Below, piece by piece: positions 6,386 to 13,590 of a stretch of DNA of 44,880 bases. Every line of letters begins with the position of its first letter. Position 1 is the stretch's first letter. Under the pieces are notes generated by a model, which saw nothing but the letters and a program-made list of their open reading frames with translations, did no database searches and was not told the origin of the DNA. The stretch is from a virus. The stretch is taken from positions 1-44,880 of the IMG/VR virus record IMGVR_UViG_3300024520_000137; one strand, given 5' to 3'. Both the position numbers and the translations under genes were made by a program.

Positions 6386-6530
6386 ACAACAAAAATTAGC
6401 TGTAGTGACCATCTCGTTTATGCTTAACCTTATACACCATAAAGACCCTGAGAAAAAGGCACAAATGGTTAGGGAGGTGATAAACGAGGTTTTAGACGAT
6501 TTTGAGCCCGGTTGTCCTCTGTGTCGATAA
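6378..6530 (+). CDS. 50-residue hypothetical with CPLC end
   Basis: ATG at 6378 overlapping the previous gene by 8 bases. Sequence begins MTEQQKLAVVTISFMLNL and ends EPGCPLCR, giving a C-terminal CxxC half-site. Sits between well-supported neighbours with no alternative gene for about 120 bases. Function unknown. Confidence 0.5.
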   Translation: MTEQQKLAVVTISFMLNLIHHKDPEKKAQMVREVINEVLDDFEPGCPLCR

Positions 6531-6892
6531 TATCTACAGTAGAAAAAGCGGTGGATATCCTTGGTGGACCAAAGACCATGGAATCCTTATCGCTGAAGAT
6601 ACCTAAAACAGAGTGGAATTGGCCTCCAGCCTATTTTAGGCCAGATAAGAGCTATAACCACCTTTTGTTACTAAATCATAGGGTGTCAAAAGTATGCAAA
6701 GCTCATTGCCACAAAATAGAGTGGACCGGAGGTAAGGGTAGGTTAGCATTCTCCTCAAAGGAGTATAAAATGCACGCCGTAGCGACTGGAAGGTATGACG
6801 ATGGGACACTCGGTTTAACAGCCACAAAGTTAGCAGTAGCAGTCTGGAAGTATTATCATGAAACCCAGAGTATTCATTCTGACGGAGGATAA
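6512..6892 (+). CDS. Hypothetical protein, about 126 residues
   Basis: Non-ATG start: TTG at 6512 or GTG at 6521; neither has a good Shine-Dalgarno, and both overlap the previous gene. It has a helical N-terminus (TVEKAVDILGGPKTMESL) and a Trp/Tyr/His-rich middle. No family recognised. Its last 35 bases overlap the next gene. Confidence 0.55.
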   Translation: MSSVSIISTVEKAVDILGGPKTMESLSLKIPKTEWNWPPAYFRPDKSYNHLLLLNHRVSKVCKAHCHKIEWTGGKGRLAFSSKEYKMHAVATGRYDDGTLGLTATKLAVAVWKYYHETQSIHSDGG

Positions 6893-7235
6893 GAGGTACG
6901 ATACCTCCCCCGCCACTAAATATGGAGATAGGATTTTCCTTAACCCTGAATCCTCTCCGTTTAACACCAATGATTTTATCAAGGAGGTAAAAGAACGGCT
7001 GGAGTTCTTTAGATACGATAATAAGATAGACTTCATAGCCATAGTTGGCCCTGTCCAGGCATTAGCTATATTCGTCGGCGCAGTAATGGCAGAGTATGCC
7101 CCGGTCGAAATACTGATGTTTAGTGCCCCAGACTCTAACTACCAGAATAAAAAGGTATGCGAGGAATACATAGATGAAACTAAAAAGGACTGTGCTGGTG
7201 AGCCTAACGGAGACGGTCAAAAAATGGTGGGATAG
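6858..7235 (+). CDS. Hypothetical alpha/beta protein, 125 residues
   Basis: ATG 6858. Alternating strands and helices: MKPRVFILTEDKRYDTS at the start and a central IDFIAIVGPVQALAIFVGA strand-turn-helix resembling a Rossmann-type fold, possibly a nucleotide- or base-binding protein. The final 60 bases overlap the next gene. No family assigned. Confidence 0.6.
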   Translation: MKPRVFILTEDKRYDTSPATKYGDRIFLNPESSPFNTNDFIKEVKERLEFFRYDNKIDFIAIVGPVQALAIFVGAVMAEYAPVEILMFSAPDSNYQNKKVCEEYIDETKKDCAGEPNGDGQKMVG

Positions 7236-7743
7236 GTTCAGATTCTACCAGTTAGAGTACCAGAAGGATATCAATGATCTGGATTCTCTCGAGCCTAAAT
7301 TATGTGATTTAAGCTCTGGAGAACTCGCGGACTTAGGTTATTGCTTCAGAGAGACATCTGAGTTTCTTAACGGCATGAAAAAGGAGTACACGCGGAGGCA
7401 GGATCTAATAGCACGGGAAATATTCATTCGTGCTTTAGTAGAGTACAAGAAAGGAGGGACGGATACCTCATTCCAAGGTCAATTAGCTTCCGCTACACCT
7501 AAAATTAAGGATGTACCTAATCTCCCAAAGAGAGGAACACCGGAGTACGGAGAACTGTGCAAATGGTTAGGAGTAAAGCATGATCACATAGCTAAAGAGA
7601 TAGTCAGCTTTCACTACCCTAAAATGTCTGATTTACTAACCGAGATGGCGGAAGAAGGAAAGAACCCTCCTCCCGGCATCCTAAAAACTGCTAAGAACTT
7701 TACAGCTACATACAGAAGAAAGAGAAACATTCAAGATGTCTAA
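7174..7743 (+). CDS. Hypothetical protein, 189 residues
   Basis: ATG 7174 within the end of the preceding gene. Charged helical protein; N-terminus MKLKRTVLVSLTETVKKWW, later a KRGTPEYGELCKWLGVKHDH segment, and a basic tail TYRRKRNIQ. Could bind DNA, judging by the basic C-terminus, but no domain is recognised. Its TAA at 7741-7743 is in the same frame as the next gene. Confidence 0.65.
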   Translation: MKLKRTVLVSLTETVKKWWDRFRFYQLEYQKDINDLDSLEPKLCDLSSGELADLGYCFRETSEFLNGMKKEYTRRQDLIAREIFIRALVEYKKGGTDTSFQGQLASATPKIKDVPNLPKRGTPEYGELCKWLGVKHDHIAKEIVSFHYPKMSDLLTEMAEEGKNPPPGILKTAKNFTATYRRKRNIQDV

Positions 7744-7782
7744 CGAAATCGAAAAAGTAAACGTGAAGAATACTCAGAACTT

Positions 7783-8502
7783 ATGGGACTCATGGACGAC
7801 GATAAGTCCATGGACGCAGTTCGACACCATAAAGTAATCCCACGCATTGATACCATCCAAGCAAAACCTAAGGCCCGCCGAGATATGTTCGGTGAGGGAA
7901 CCCTTATCCTTTCCCCAGGCGACGGAGTTCTATGCAAGCTGGGAGAATACGTTGATGTTGTCCCAATCTTTTTCTATGATGAATGGATTGTTTGGGCTGA
8001 TAGAGACGATCCCAATAACTCAGTCATGGAGAGGACGTTAGACCCTAACTCAGAAGTCGCAAAGAAGGCGGCAGACCCACACACGAGAGAAGAAGAGTAT
8101 GAGGGTGGGTTCACCAAAATATACACCCACGTTCTACAGTATTGCCTTGTTCTATATTCTGGTGACATGAAGGGTTCTCTTTGTGTTATCGGATTCAGCA
8201 AGGGAGAGTTCTTCTATGGCCAGAATTGGTCGTCTGCCATGTTCATGAGAAAGGTAGGTGGAAAGCAGGCTCCAATGTGGTCACAAGTCTGGAGGATTAC
8301 CCCCAGCGAAAGAGACAGGAAGGGCCACCAGTGGTTCGGGCCGGACTATCTTAACGGTCCCCAGCTTCTCATCAAACCAGAAGAGGCTAAGGCTTTTAAG
8401 CAACTCCATGAAGAAACAAAGGCAGACTTTGAAGCTAAGAAGCTCTCTGTTGATTATTCAGGCGTTGAAAAAGCAGTAAGCGACGAAGACTCAGAGATGT
8501 AG
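7783..8502 (+). CDS. Hypothetical phage protein, 239 residues; start uncertain
   Basis: The body from MGLMDDDKSMDAVRHH onward is clearly coding: regular alpha/beta sequence, many Trp/Tyr, and an acidic C-terminus (VSDEDSEM), a feature shared with phage single-stranded-DNA-binding proteins. The frame opens only after the TAA at 7741 and the ATG at 7783 has no Shine-Dalgarno. A different-frame ORF starting at ATG 7736 (MSNEIEKVNVKNTQNL) runs into this start, so a frameshift, a sequencing error, or a weak internal start are all possible. Position just before the tRNA-like element and primase fits a replication protein, but this is inference. Confidence 0.7.
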   Translation: MGLMDDDKSMDAVRHHKVIPRIDTIQAKPKARRDMFGEGTLILSPGDGVLCKLGEYVDVVPIFFYDEWIVWADRDDPNNSVMERTLDPNSEVAKKAADPHTREEEYEGGFTKIYTHVLQYCLVLYSGDMKGSLCVIGFSKGEFFYGQNWSSAMFMRKVGGKQAPMWSQVWRITPSERDRKGHQWFGPDYLNGPQLLIKPEEAKAFKQLHEETKADFEAKKLSVDYSGVEKAVSDEDSEM

Positions 8503-8509
8503 TACAACC

Positions 8510-8596
8510 GCCCCTGTAGCATAAGAAATGCGGGAGAGGTCACCTTGTAGAACCTTCACCCTCTCCAGATTTAGGTGTCGAATCCTAACAGGGGCA
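8510..8596 (+). tRNA. tRNA-like element with abnormal anticodon arm
   Basis: Perfect 7-bp acceptor (GCCCCTG 8510-8516 with CAGGGGC 8589-8595), then A. T-like arm TTAGG/CCTAA with an eight-base loop TGTCGAAT, one more than usual. D-like arm GCA/TGC with a seven-base loop lacking GG. The centre is a 7-bp stem GGAGAGG/CCTCTCC (8533-8539, 8560-8566) closing a 20-base loop, so no normal 5-bp stem and 7-base anticodon loop forms. Could be a degenerate tRNA, a tRNA with an insertion, or a tRNA mimic. The amino acid identity cannot be assigned. It ends two bases before the next ATG. Confidence 0.45.
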
Positions 8597-8597
8597 T

Positions 8598-8732
8598 ATG
8601 ATTCGTGTAACAGAATTAGAAGAATCTCTATGGGCATTAGAGATAGAAGACGGTAAGGTGCTGAAGTTCATGATTTTTGAGCTTTTCGATAGCCTAATCG
8701 ACGAATTAATTAAGTCACCCGTGACATGGTAG
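8598..8732 (+). CDS. 44-residue acidic hypothetical protein
   Basis: ATG at 8598, two bases after the tRNA-like element; the only Shine-Dalgarno-like string is AGGGGC, which is the 3' acceptor strand of that element. Sequence begins MIRVTELEESLWALEIEDG and is acidic and helical, ending SPVTW. The stop region contains GTCACCCGTGAC (8714-8725), nearly the same as GTCATCCGTGAC at the end of cassette gene A. No family recognised. Confidence 0.5.
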   Translation: MIRVTELEESLWALEIEDGKVLKFMIFELFDSLIDELIKSPVTW

Positions 8733-8901
8733 CACGCCTCTCGGGGCCCCTGAGAGAGCCATAGAGCGCGGCAATCATGGGGTAGACTGTTAGCACATAA
8801 GCGGCGTAAGGACCGATCTGCGTAAGGCTCAGATAGCCTACAGTGGAAGACAAGGCCATAACCCGGACAATCTCGGACCCAGGGGTCCAGGGAATTAAAA
8901 A
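8733..8901 (+). ncRNA. Structured gene-free segment, possible non-coding RNA
   Basis: 169 bases with no plausible ORF in a genome where genes otherwise overlap. Hairpins seen: CTCTC/GAGAG around GGGGCCCC near 8738-8757; ATCTG/CAGAT near 8816-8835; GGACCC-AG-GGGTCC near 8875-8888, just before the primase start. GCGTAAGG occurs twice. The 5' part (GTGAC, then TAGCA, then a GC hairpin) resembles the layout at 4404-4437. It may be an RNA gene, a long regulatory leader for the primase, or an origin. I do not recognise a known RNA family. Confidence 0.45.
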
Positions 8902-11739
8902 TTGCCATCCTATACAATTGAAGTTATAGATTCTAAGGCTGAATTTGCGAAAGCAAGCATAACCTGGGAGGAATTAGGTGACAATGAGGTTAAGATCATA
9001 TGCCCCTTCCATAAGGACACCAGTCCATCATTCTGCTTTAACACTAAAAAGAATGTAGGAACCTGTAAAGTATGTAATAATTCAGCTGATATTATAGGGT
9101 ACTTTATAGCCCATTTCGGAAAGGCTGTAAAGAGGGAGACCATACTCGGGGATTTTAAGGCACGATATGACATAGAATCTGTTAAGACTTTTCCTATAGA
9201 GAGGGTGGCTATGTACCACAAAGAACTCAAGGAAAAGAAACCAGGTATCATACAGGCCCTATACGATAGAGGGATGAATGATGATGATATCAGAAAGCAT
9301 AGATTCGGTCTATTTCAAGACAGAATAACAATACCGGTATTTGACTCAGGCTCCAGGTGTGTAAATGTACGGCAATATAAACCTGGGGCGAGGAAGAACA
9401 AATATACTTCTTTTACCGGGTACGGCACGCCTGCAATATATCTCCCTGAGCAGCTAAAATACGACACTCTATGGCTATTGGGAGGGGAAATAAAGGCTGT
9501 AGTGGCAGCCAAGCTGTTAAATAGCAAAGGTATAGGTGCGTTTTGCGTAACAGGAGGGGAGGGAGCCTGGAATGGGAAGTGGAATCCCCTAATAGAAGGG
9601 AAAAATCTATTCATCTGTATGGATGTTGACCCCGCCGGTGTCAAAGCATCCAGGGATTTGGGTAGACTATTAAGAAATAAGTGTAAGTCTATAGGTATAG
9701 TTACCCTTCCTCTGTCATTAGAAAAGTACCCCAAAGGGGACATAAATGATTACATAGCGACAGAGAAAGCCACTTTAGAAGACCTATTAAAACTGATGGA
9801 ATCGGCAGAGGTCCCATCAATGGAAAGTAAAGAAAGACCAGAACCTTTAAGCATAGAATTATCTAAGTGTGAATTAAATAACGGAAAGAGAGTATCCTTC
9901 GACGGCACTCCAATTGCTGCGGACACGAGCCCATATCTAATACCAAAGGAAGTAAAGCTATCCTGCACTCAAGGGCAACCCTTTTGCCATGAATGCTCCG
10001 TCCCAAATTTGGCTCCATCAGGAATATTCGAGGAAATAGTAGAGTTCGATGATTACGACACGAGAACCTTACAGTTCGTAGATGTAACAGCAAATGATGA
10101 GCCGAGAATCCTTAAAAAGGTGCTGGGAATCCCCATCAGATGTCCTGAGATACAAGCAGAAATAGAAGAGAGAAGACCCCTATATGATTTCAGGGTAACT
10201 GATAATTCAGACAACAATGTAGGGCATGTTGCTGCATATCTCGGACACAAAATTGAACTAAATATACCTCACACTTTCATAGTTACACCTTCTCCGTCTC
10301 CCAAAGACTCCAAACTGGTCCTATTAGCCGAGAAAGTGACGCCCACGCAAGACGGATTGGACGGGTTTGAGCTTACGGATGATAACAAGAAGTCATTGGA
10401 GGTATTCCAGCCTACAGAGTGGTCAAAGGAAGGAATTGATGACAAACTTACTGAGATATACGACGACTTCGAGTCGAATGTTACTCGGATTTATCATAGG
10501 CGTGACTTACATATTGTATGCGACCTTGTGTTTCATTCCCCTTTATACCTGTCTTTCGATTCTCGAAAAGAGCCTGGGTGGCTTGACGCAATCGTTGTTG
10601 GGGATTCAGCGCAGGGAAAGACAGAAACAGCTACAAGACTATCTTCGCACTATGATCTTGGCGCAAGAGCAGATTGCAAAAACGCAACAAGAGCAGGGCT
10701 CGTCGGGGCAGTCAAAATGCTCGGAAAACGATGGTTTATCTCTTGGGGAGTCATTCCGGCTAACGACAGAAGATTAGTAATACTTGAAGAAGCTAAAGGG
10801 TTAAGAAAAACAGAGATAGCTCAGATGACCGATATGCGGTCGAGAGGCGTAGCTGAATTAACAAAGGTAGAAACGTCACACGCTAACGCAAGGACACGAC
10901 TACTGTGGTTATCTAACCCAAGAAAAGGTGAAATGGCTACATTTGCCTATGGCGTAGAATCTATAATAGATGTCGCCGGGACGCCAGAGGATGTTAGGCG
11001 GTTTGACATAGGACTTATAGTACACAAGGACGAAGTTAACTCTGCCGATATAGCCGAGTTCCTACAGTCAACAGATAAGAAAGAACATAAGTATACGAAA
11101 GAAGTTTGCAGACTGAACATAATGTTCTCGTGGTCAAGAAAGCCGGATCAAGTAGTCATCACACCAGAAGTTGCAAATGAGTGCATCCAAGCCTCAGTCA
11201 GACTAAGTGATAAGTTCGACCACACCATACCTCTTTTAGACCACGGGACTGCAAGATTCAAACTTGCGAGAGTAGCGGCAGCAGTAGCGGCCAGAACATA
11301 CTCCGTATTCAATGATTCTCTTGTTATACGGAAGTGCCATGTAGAATGGGCAGAAGCTTTCTTGGACAGGATATATTCGACTAAATACTCTGGTTACTCA
11401 GAATGGTCTGATATTAGGAAGAAAGCCACTACACTAAAAAATGCCGAAGCTATAGAGCATTGGATAAGAAGCGTTAGATACCCACAATCATTCGTAGAGG
11501 GTTTACTTGGTCAAGAAACAGTTAGCCGAGATGACCTGGAAGATTGGCTGGAGGTTGATTACCTGGAGGCTGCTAAGGCGGCAAGCAAATTGGTTAGAAA
11601 TAGGTGCCTCCAAAGGGATAATAGGTCATATGTGAAAAACCCTCAGTTCATTATACTTCTTAAGGGTTTGGAAGACCTCCCGGAAGAGAATGATGTTGTA
11701 AGGCTATATAAGGATGTTGAAGACAACCCGGAGATGTAG
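8902..11739 (+). CDS. DNA primase fused to MCM-like AAA+ helicase
   Basis: 945 residues, TTG start: a TAA lies at 8896-8898 in frame and AGGGA stands upstream. Domains in order: CHC2-type zinc finger (C34, H37, C55, C58); TOPRIM primase core with GGE at 194-196 and DVDPAG at 241-246; Cys cluster C355, C362, C365 in a beta-rich part resembling the zinc/OB region of MCM proteins; AAA+ ATPase with Walker A GDSAQGKTE (567-575), Walker B-like RLVILEEAKGL (624-634), sensor 1 LLWLSNP (667-673) and VRRFDIGLI matching the MCM SRFDL motif; helical C-terminus. Known: TOPRIM primases make RNA primers and MCM rings unwind DNA. Inferred: one polypeptide does both at the phage fork. Most phages instead fuse primase to a RecA-type helicase. 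Confidence 0.85.
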   Translation: MPSYTIEVIDSKAEFAKASITWEELGDNEVKIICPFHKDTSPSFCFNTKKNVGTCKVCNNSADIIGYFIAHFGKAVKRETILGDFKARYDIESVKTFPIERVAMYHKELKEKKPGIIQALYDRGMNDDDIRKHRFGLFQDRITIPVFDSGSRCVNVRQYKPGARKNKYTSFTGYGTPAIYLPEQLKYDTLWLLGGEIKAVVAAKLLNSKGIGAFCVTGGEGAWNGKWNPLIEGKNLFICMDVDPAGVKASRDLGRLLRNKCKSIGIVTLPLSLEKYPKGDINDYIATEKATLEDLLKLMESAEVPSMESKERPEPLSIELSKCELNNGKRVSFDGTPIAADTSPYLIPKEVKLSCTQGQPFCHECSVPNLAPSGIFEEIVEFDDYDTRTLQFVDVTANDEPRILKKVLGIPIRCPEIQAEIEERRPLYDFRVTDNSDNNVGHVAAYLGHKIELNIPHTFIVTPSPSPKDSKLVLLAEKVTPTQDGLDGFELTDDNKKSLEVFQPTEWSKEGIDDKLTEIYDDFESNVTRIYHRRDLHIVCDLVFHSPLYLSFDSRKEPGWLDAIVVGDSAQGKTETATRLSSHYDLGARADCKNATRAGLVGAVKMLGKRWFISWGVIPANDRRLVILEEAKGLRKTEIAQMTDMRSRGVAELTKVETSHANARTRLLWLSNPRKGEMATFAYGVESIIDVAGTPEDVRRFDIGLIVHKDEVNSADIAEFLQSTDKKEHKYTKEVCRLNIMFSWSRKPDQVVITPEVANECIQASVRLSDKFDHTIPLLDHGTARFKLARVAAAVAARTYSVFNDSLVIRKCHVEWAEAFLDRIYSTKYSGYSEWSDIRKKATTLKNAEAIEHWIRSVRYPQSFVEGLLGQETVSRDDLEDWLEVDYLEAAKAASKLVRNRCLQRDNRSYVKNPQFIILLKGLEDLPEENDVVRLYKDVEDNPEM

Positions 11740-11943
11740 ATGTCAGTGACGAGAAAGTTAGGGAAGAAGTGTCTTAACCCTTTCCAGGTCCATACTGCTA
11801 AAACATGCCTATCTCTAAGTGTTCTGAAAGCTACTGACAAAGAAAAAGAACTTGCATGTAGGTATCTATTCCAAAGCATAGGATCAGAATCAAGAGATGA
11901 TTTCGTCATCTGGTTACTACAAACTTACGATATAGACAAATAA
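11740..11943 (+). CDS. Hypothetical protein, 67 residues
   Basis: ATG immediately after the primase TAG. Basic helical protein with two Cys (SVTRKLGKKCLN, later a KELACRYLFQSIGSE segment). Followed seven bases later by the tRNA gene. No family recognised; co-transcribed with the primase. Confidence 0.65.
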   Translation: MSVTRKLGKKCLNPFQVHTAKTCLSLSVLKATDKEKELACRYLFQSIGSESRDDFVIWLLQTYDIDK

Positions 11944-11950
11944 AGCACAC

Positions 11951-12024
11951 GCTCCCGTAGCCCAACTGGTAGAGGCAAGGCACTTAAAATGCCTGCGTTG
12001 TCGGTTCGACTCCGACCGGGAGTA
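11951..12024 (+). tRNA. tRNA-Leu(UAA)-like, short variable arm
   Basis: Cloverleaf: acceptor GCTCCCG/CGGGAGT (first pair G-U), D arm GCC/GGC with a loop containing GG, anticodon arm AGGCA-CTTAAAA-TGCCT with anticodon TAA, variable loop of only five bases, T arm GTCGG-TTCGACT-CCGAC, discriminator A. The anticodon reads UUA, a leucine codon. Bacterial leucine tRNAs normally have a long variable arm, and this has none, so the charging identity is uncertain. CCA is not encoded. It ends one base before the next ATG. Confidence 0.8.
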
Positions 12025-12025
12025 T

Positions 12026-12862
12026 ATGATAATATACCACAAAAATTGCTATGATGGGTATACTGCGGCCCACATAGTCAAAAAGAGGTTCCCTGAGTCT
12101 CGTATGATTCCATCTTCCTACGGGGACGATCTTCCGGAGGTATATCTCGGGGACACGGTGTATATAGTAGACTTTTCATTCCCGCCCGAAATGATAGAGG
12201 ATCTTTGTAGAATGGCGGTGAATGTGTATGTCTACGATCACCATAAGTCAGCAATTGAAAGACTCGAGTACCTTAAAATAGATAATCTACACATGGTACT
12301 TGATGTGGATAGGAGCGGGGCTCAGATAACATGGGATGAGCTTTACCCGGATCAAGAGTACCCTGTATTAGTAGCTTACACCGCTGATAGGGATTTGTGG
12401 AAGTGGGAACTACCTAATAGCAAAGAGATCAATAGGTTCATAAGACTATTCAAAATGTCTGATTTCGAGGCTCTTGAGTGGAACCTTGAAAACCAATTAT
12501 TTAACTGCGTTGCTACAGGGGCTATACTTTTAAGGCAGTCAGAAAAAGAAGTTGGATTTTCATGTAGAAACAGAAGGATACTGAATTGGGGTGAACATAA
12601 AGTATCTGTGCTAAATGCGTCTCACTACATATCTGAAACTGGGAACAGGCTAGCTTCTACAGACGAAGTGGACTTTGCAGCTATATGGTACATTAGATCA
12701 GATGGAATGGTTCAGTGGGGATTAAGGAGTGTAGGTGACAATGATGTTTCCTCTATAGCAAAAAAGCACGGCGGCGGCGGCCATAAAAATGCAGCCGGCT
12801 TCACACTAAGCTTGTGTCAATCTTTAGGACTAATAACAGATGTTACAAGGCGAGACGATTAG
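12026..12862 (+). CDS. DHH-family phosphoesterase
   Basis: 278 residues. N-terminal DHH domain: MIIYHKNCYDGYTAA (metal-binding Asp), VDFSFPP, and YDHHKSA, the family signature. C-terminal DHHA1-type substrate motif GGGGHKNAAGF. Members include RecJ, NrnA/NrnB and GdpP; this length and layout fit short oligonucleotide or single-strand exonucleases such as NrnB. It probably recycles nanoRNA or processes ends in phage replication. ATG starts two bases after the tRNA; GGGAG of the tRNA acceptor (12018-12022) is the only Shine-Dalgarno. Confidence 0.88.
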   Translation: MIIYHKNCYDGYTAAHIVKKRFPESRMIPSSYGDDLPEVYLGDTVYIVDFSFPPEMIEDLCRMAVNVYVYDHHKSAIERLEYLKIDNLHMVLDVDRSGAQITWDELYPDQEYPVLVAYTADRDLWKWELPNSKEINRFIRLFKMSDFEALEWNLENQLFNCVATGAILLRQSEKEVGFSCRNRRILNWGEHKVSVLNASHYISETGNRLASTDEVDFAAIWYIRSDGMVQWGLRSVGDNDVSSIAKKHGGGGHKNAAGFTLSLCQSLGLITDVTRRDD

Positions 12863-13064
12863 CACGGGGGCACCTAACCCGTGCCCGGAATGCAACTTGT
12901 TAATGAATTTCAAAGTCTGTGTTTCAAACGGAGGGTATTATGTTGGGACTCAGTGCAAGTGTGGGCCGTACTCAAGAGAGACTGGTTATTACTTGACGCA
13001 CCAAGAGGCTGATAAAGCCCTTAAGAGATTAATGGACGGAGATAAAGAACCTTTAAGGAGTTAG
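12840..13064 (+). CDS. Zinc-ribbon protein, 74 residues
   Basis: ATG 12840, overlapping the phosphoesterase end by 23 bases. CPEC near residue 15 and CKCG near 39 form a four-Cys zinc ribbon, as in Lar-type restriction-alleviation-like phage proteins, though the match is only to the zinc pattern. Followed by a helical tail with KALKRLMDGD. It may bind nucleic acid or a host protein. Confidence 0.65.
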   Translation: MLQGETISTGAPNPCPECNLLMNFKVCVSNGGYYVGTQCKCGPYSRETGYYLTHQEADKALKRLMDGDKEPLRS

Positions 13065-13066
13065 TG

Positions 13067-13396
13067 ATGACACCTGAAGAACTGGCCGACATCAAGGCGC
13101 GGCACGAGGACCAGCAACACGACACCGACCTCCCTATGTTCGACGACGTGTCTGCCCTCCTCACCTATGTGAAGGAGTTGAAGGGGAAGCGGCGACCAGC
13201 AGGGTTTGACTCGCTCATGAAGTTGCACCAGGAGACTACAGACAAACTCGCAGCCGCCGAGAAGGTGATCGAGTTGGGGGAGGGTCTACTGAACCGTCTG
13301 GAGGAATTGTGCGGATTTAACCCGACATGGGCGGACGAGATGGCCCTGTTCCGCGCATCGCTCGACGCCTACGACAAGCTGAAGGAGGAGAAGTGA
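13067..13396 (+). CDS. Hypothetical protein, duplicated module copy 1
   Basis: 109 residues from ATG 13067 (AAGGAG at 13056-13061); the GTG at 13064 is also possible. Helical, begins MTPEELADIKARHEDQQ. The DNA is visibly more GC-rich than its neighbours and uses GC-ending codons. It shares with the next gene an exact 18-base string (13250-13267 and 13492-13509, coding AAAEKV) and an exact 32-base string (13366-13397 and 13560-13591, coding AYDKLKEEK, the stop and the downstream junction). This looks like an imported and duplicated piece. Confidence 0.7.
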   Translation: MTPEELADIKARHEDQQHDTDLPMFDDVSALLTYVKELKGKRRPAGFDSLMKLHQETTDKLAAAEKVIELGEGLLNRLEELCGFNPTWADEMALFRASLDAYDKLKEEK

Positions 13397-13590
13397 TGGA
13401 CTCACGGGAAGCGCGAGACTTGATGGCTTCCAGACAGGAAGAGGAGAACCGCGAACTCAAAGCAGAAAACAATCGGCTGCGGGAGGCGTTGGCAGCCGCC
13501 GAGAAGGTGGTGGAGGCTGCGCGAGTTTACACGTCGGACTTCGAGTGTGACTTCTTCGCCGCCTACGACAAGCTGAAGGAGGAGAAGTGA
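13396..13590 (+). CDS. Hypothetical protein, duplicated module copy 2
   Basis: 64 residues from ATG 13396, with AAGGAGGAGAAGTG upstream; start overlaps the stop of the previous gene as TGATGG. Coiled-coil-like (NRELKAENNRLREALAAAEK) with the same C-terminal AYDKLKEEK as its neighbour. GC-rich like the previous gene. Probably arose by partial duplication, with a leucine-zipper-like N-terminus added. Function unknown. Confidence 0.65.
   Translation: MDSREARDLMASRQEEENRELKAENNRLREALAAAEKVVEAARVYTSDFECDFFAAYDKLKEEK

Noticed and set aside
8733-8901. Group I intron fragment
   Set aside because: I looked for the conserved P/Q/R/S core strings and did not find them, and the segment does not interrupt a gene.
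8585-8917. 110-residue minus-strand ORF across the tRNA-like element and structured segment
   Set aside because: Antisense to the tRNA-like fold and to the primase start, Cys/Ser-rich, with no minus-strand operon context.
10367-10777. 136-residue plus-strand ORF inside the primase gene
   Set aside because: Shadow frame of the primase-MCM coding sequence, which has clear motifs there.
11951-12024. Ochre suppressor tRNA
   Set aside because: The anticodon is 5'-TAA-3', which reads UUA (Leu). A suppressor of the UAA stop would need TTA.
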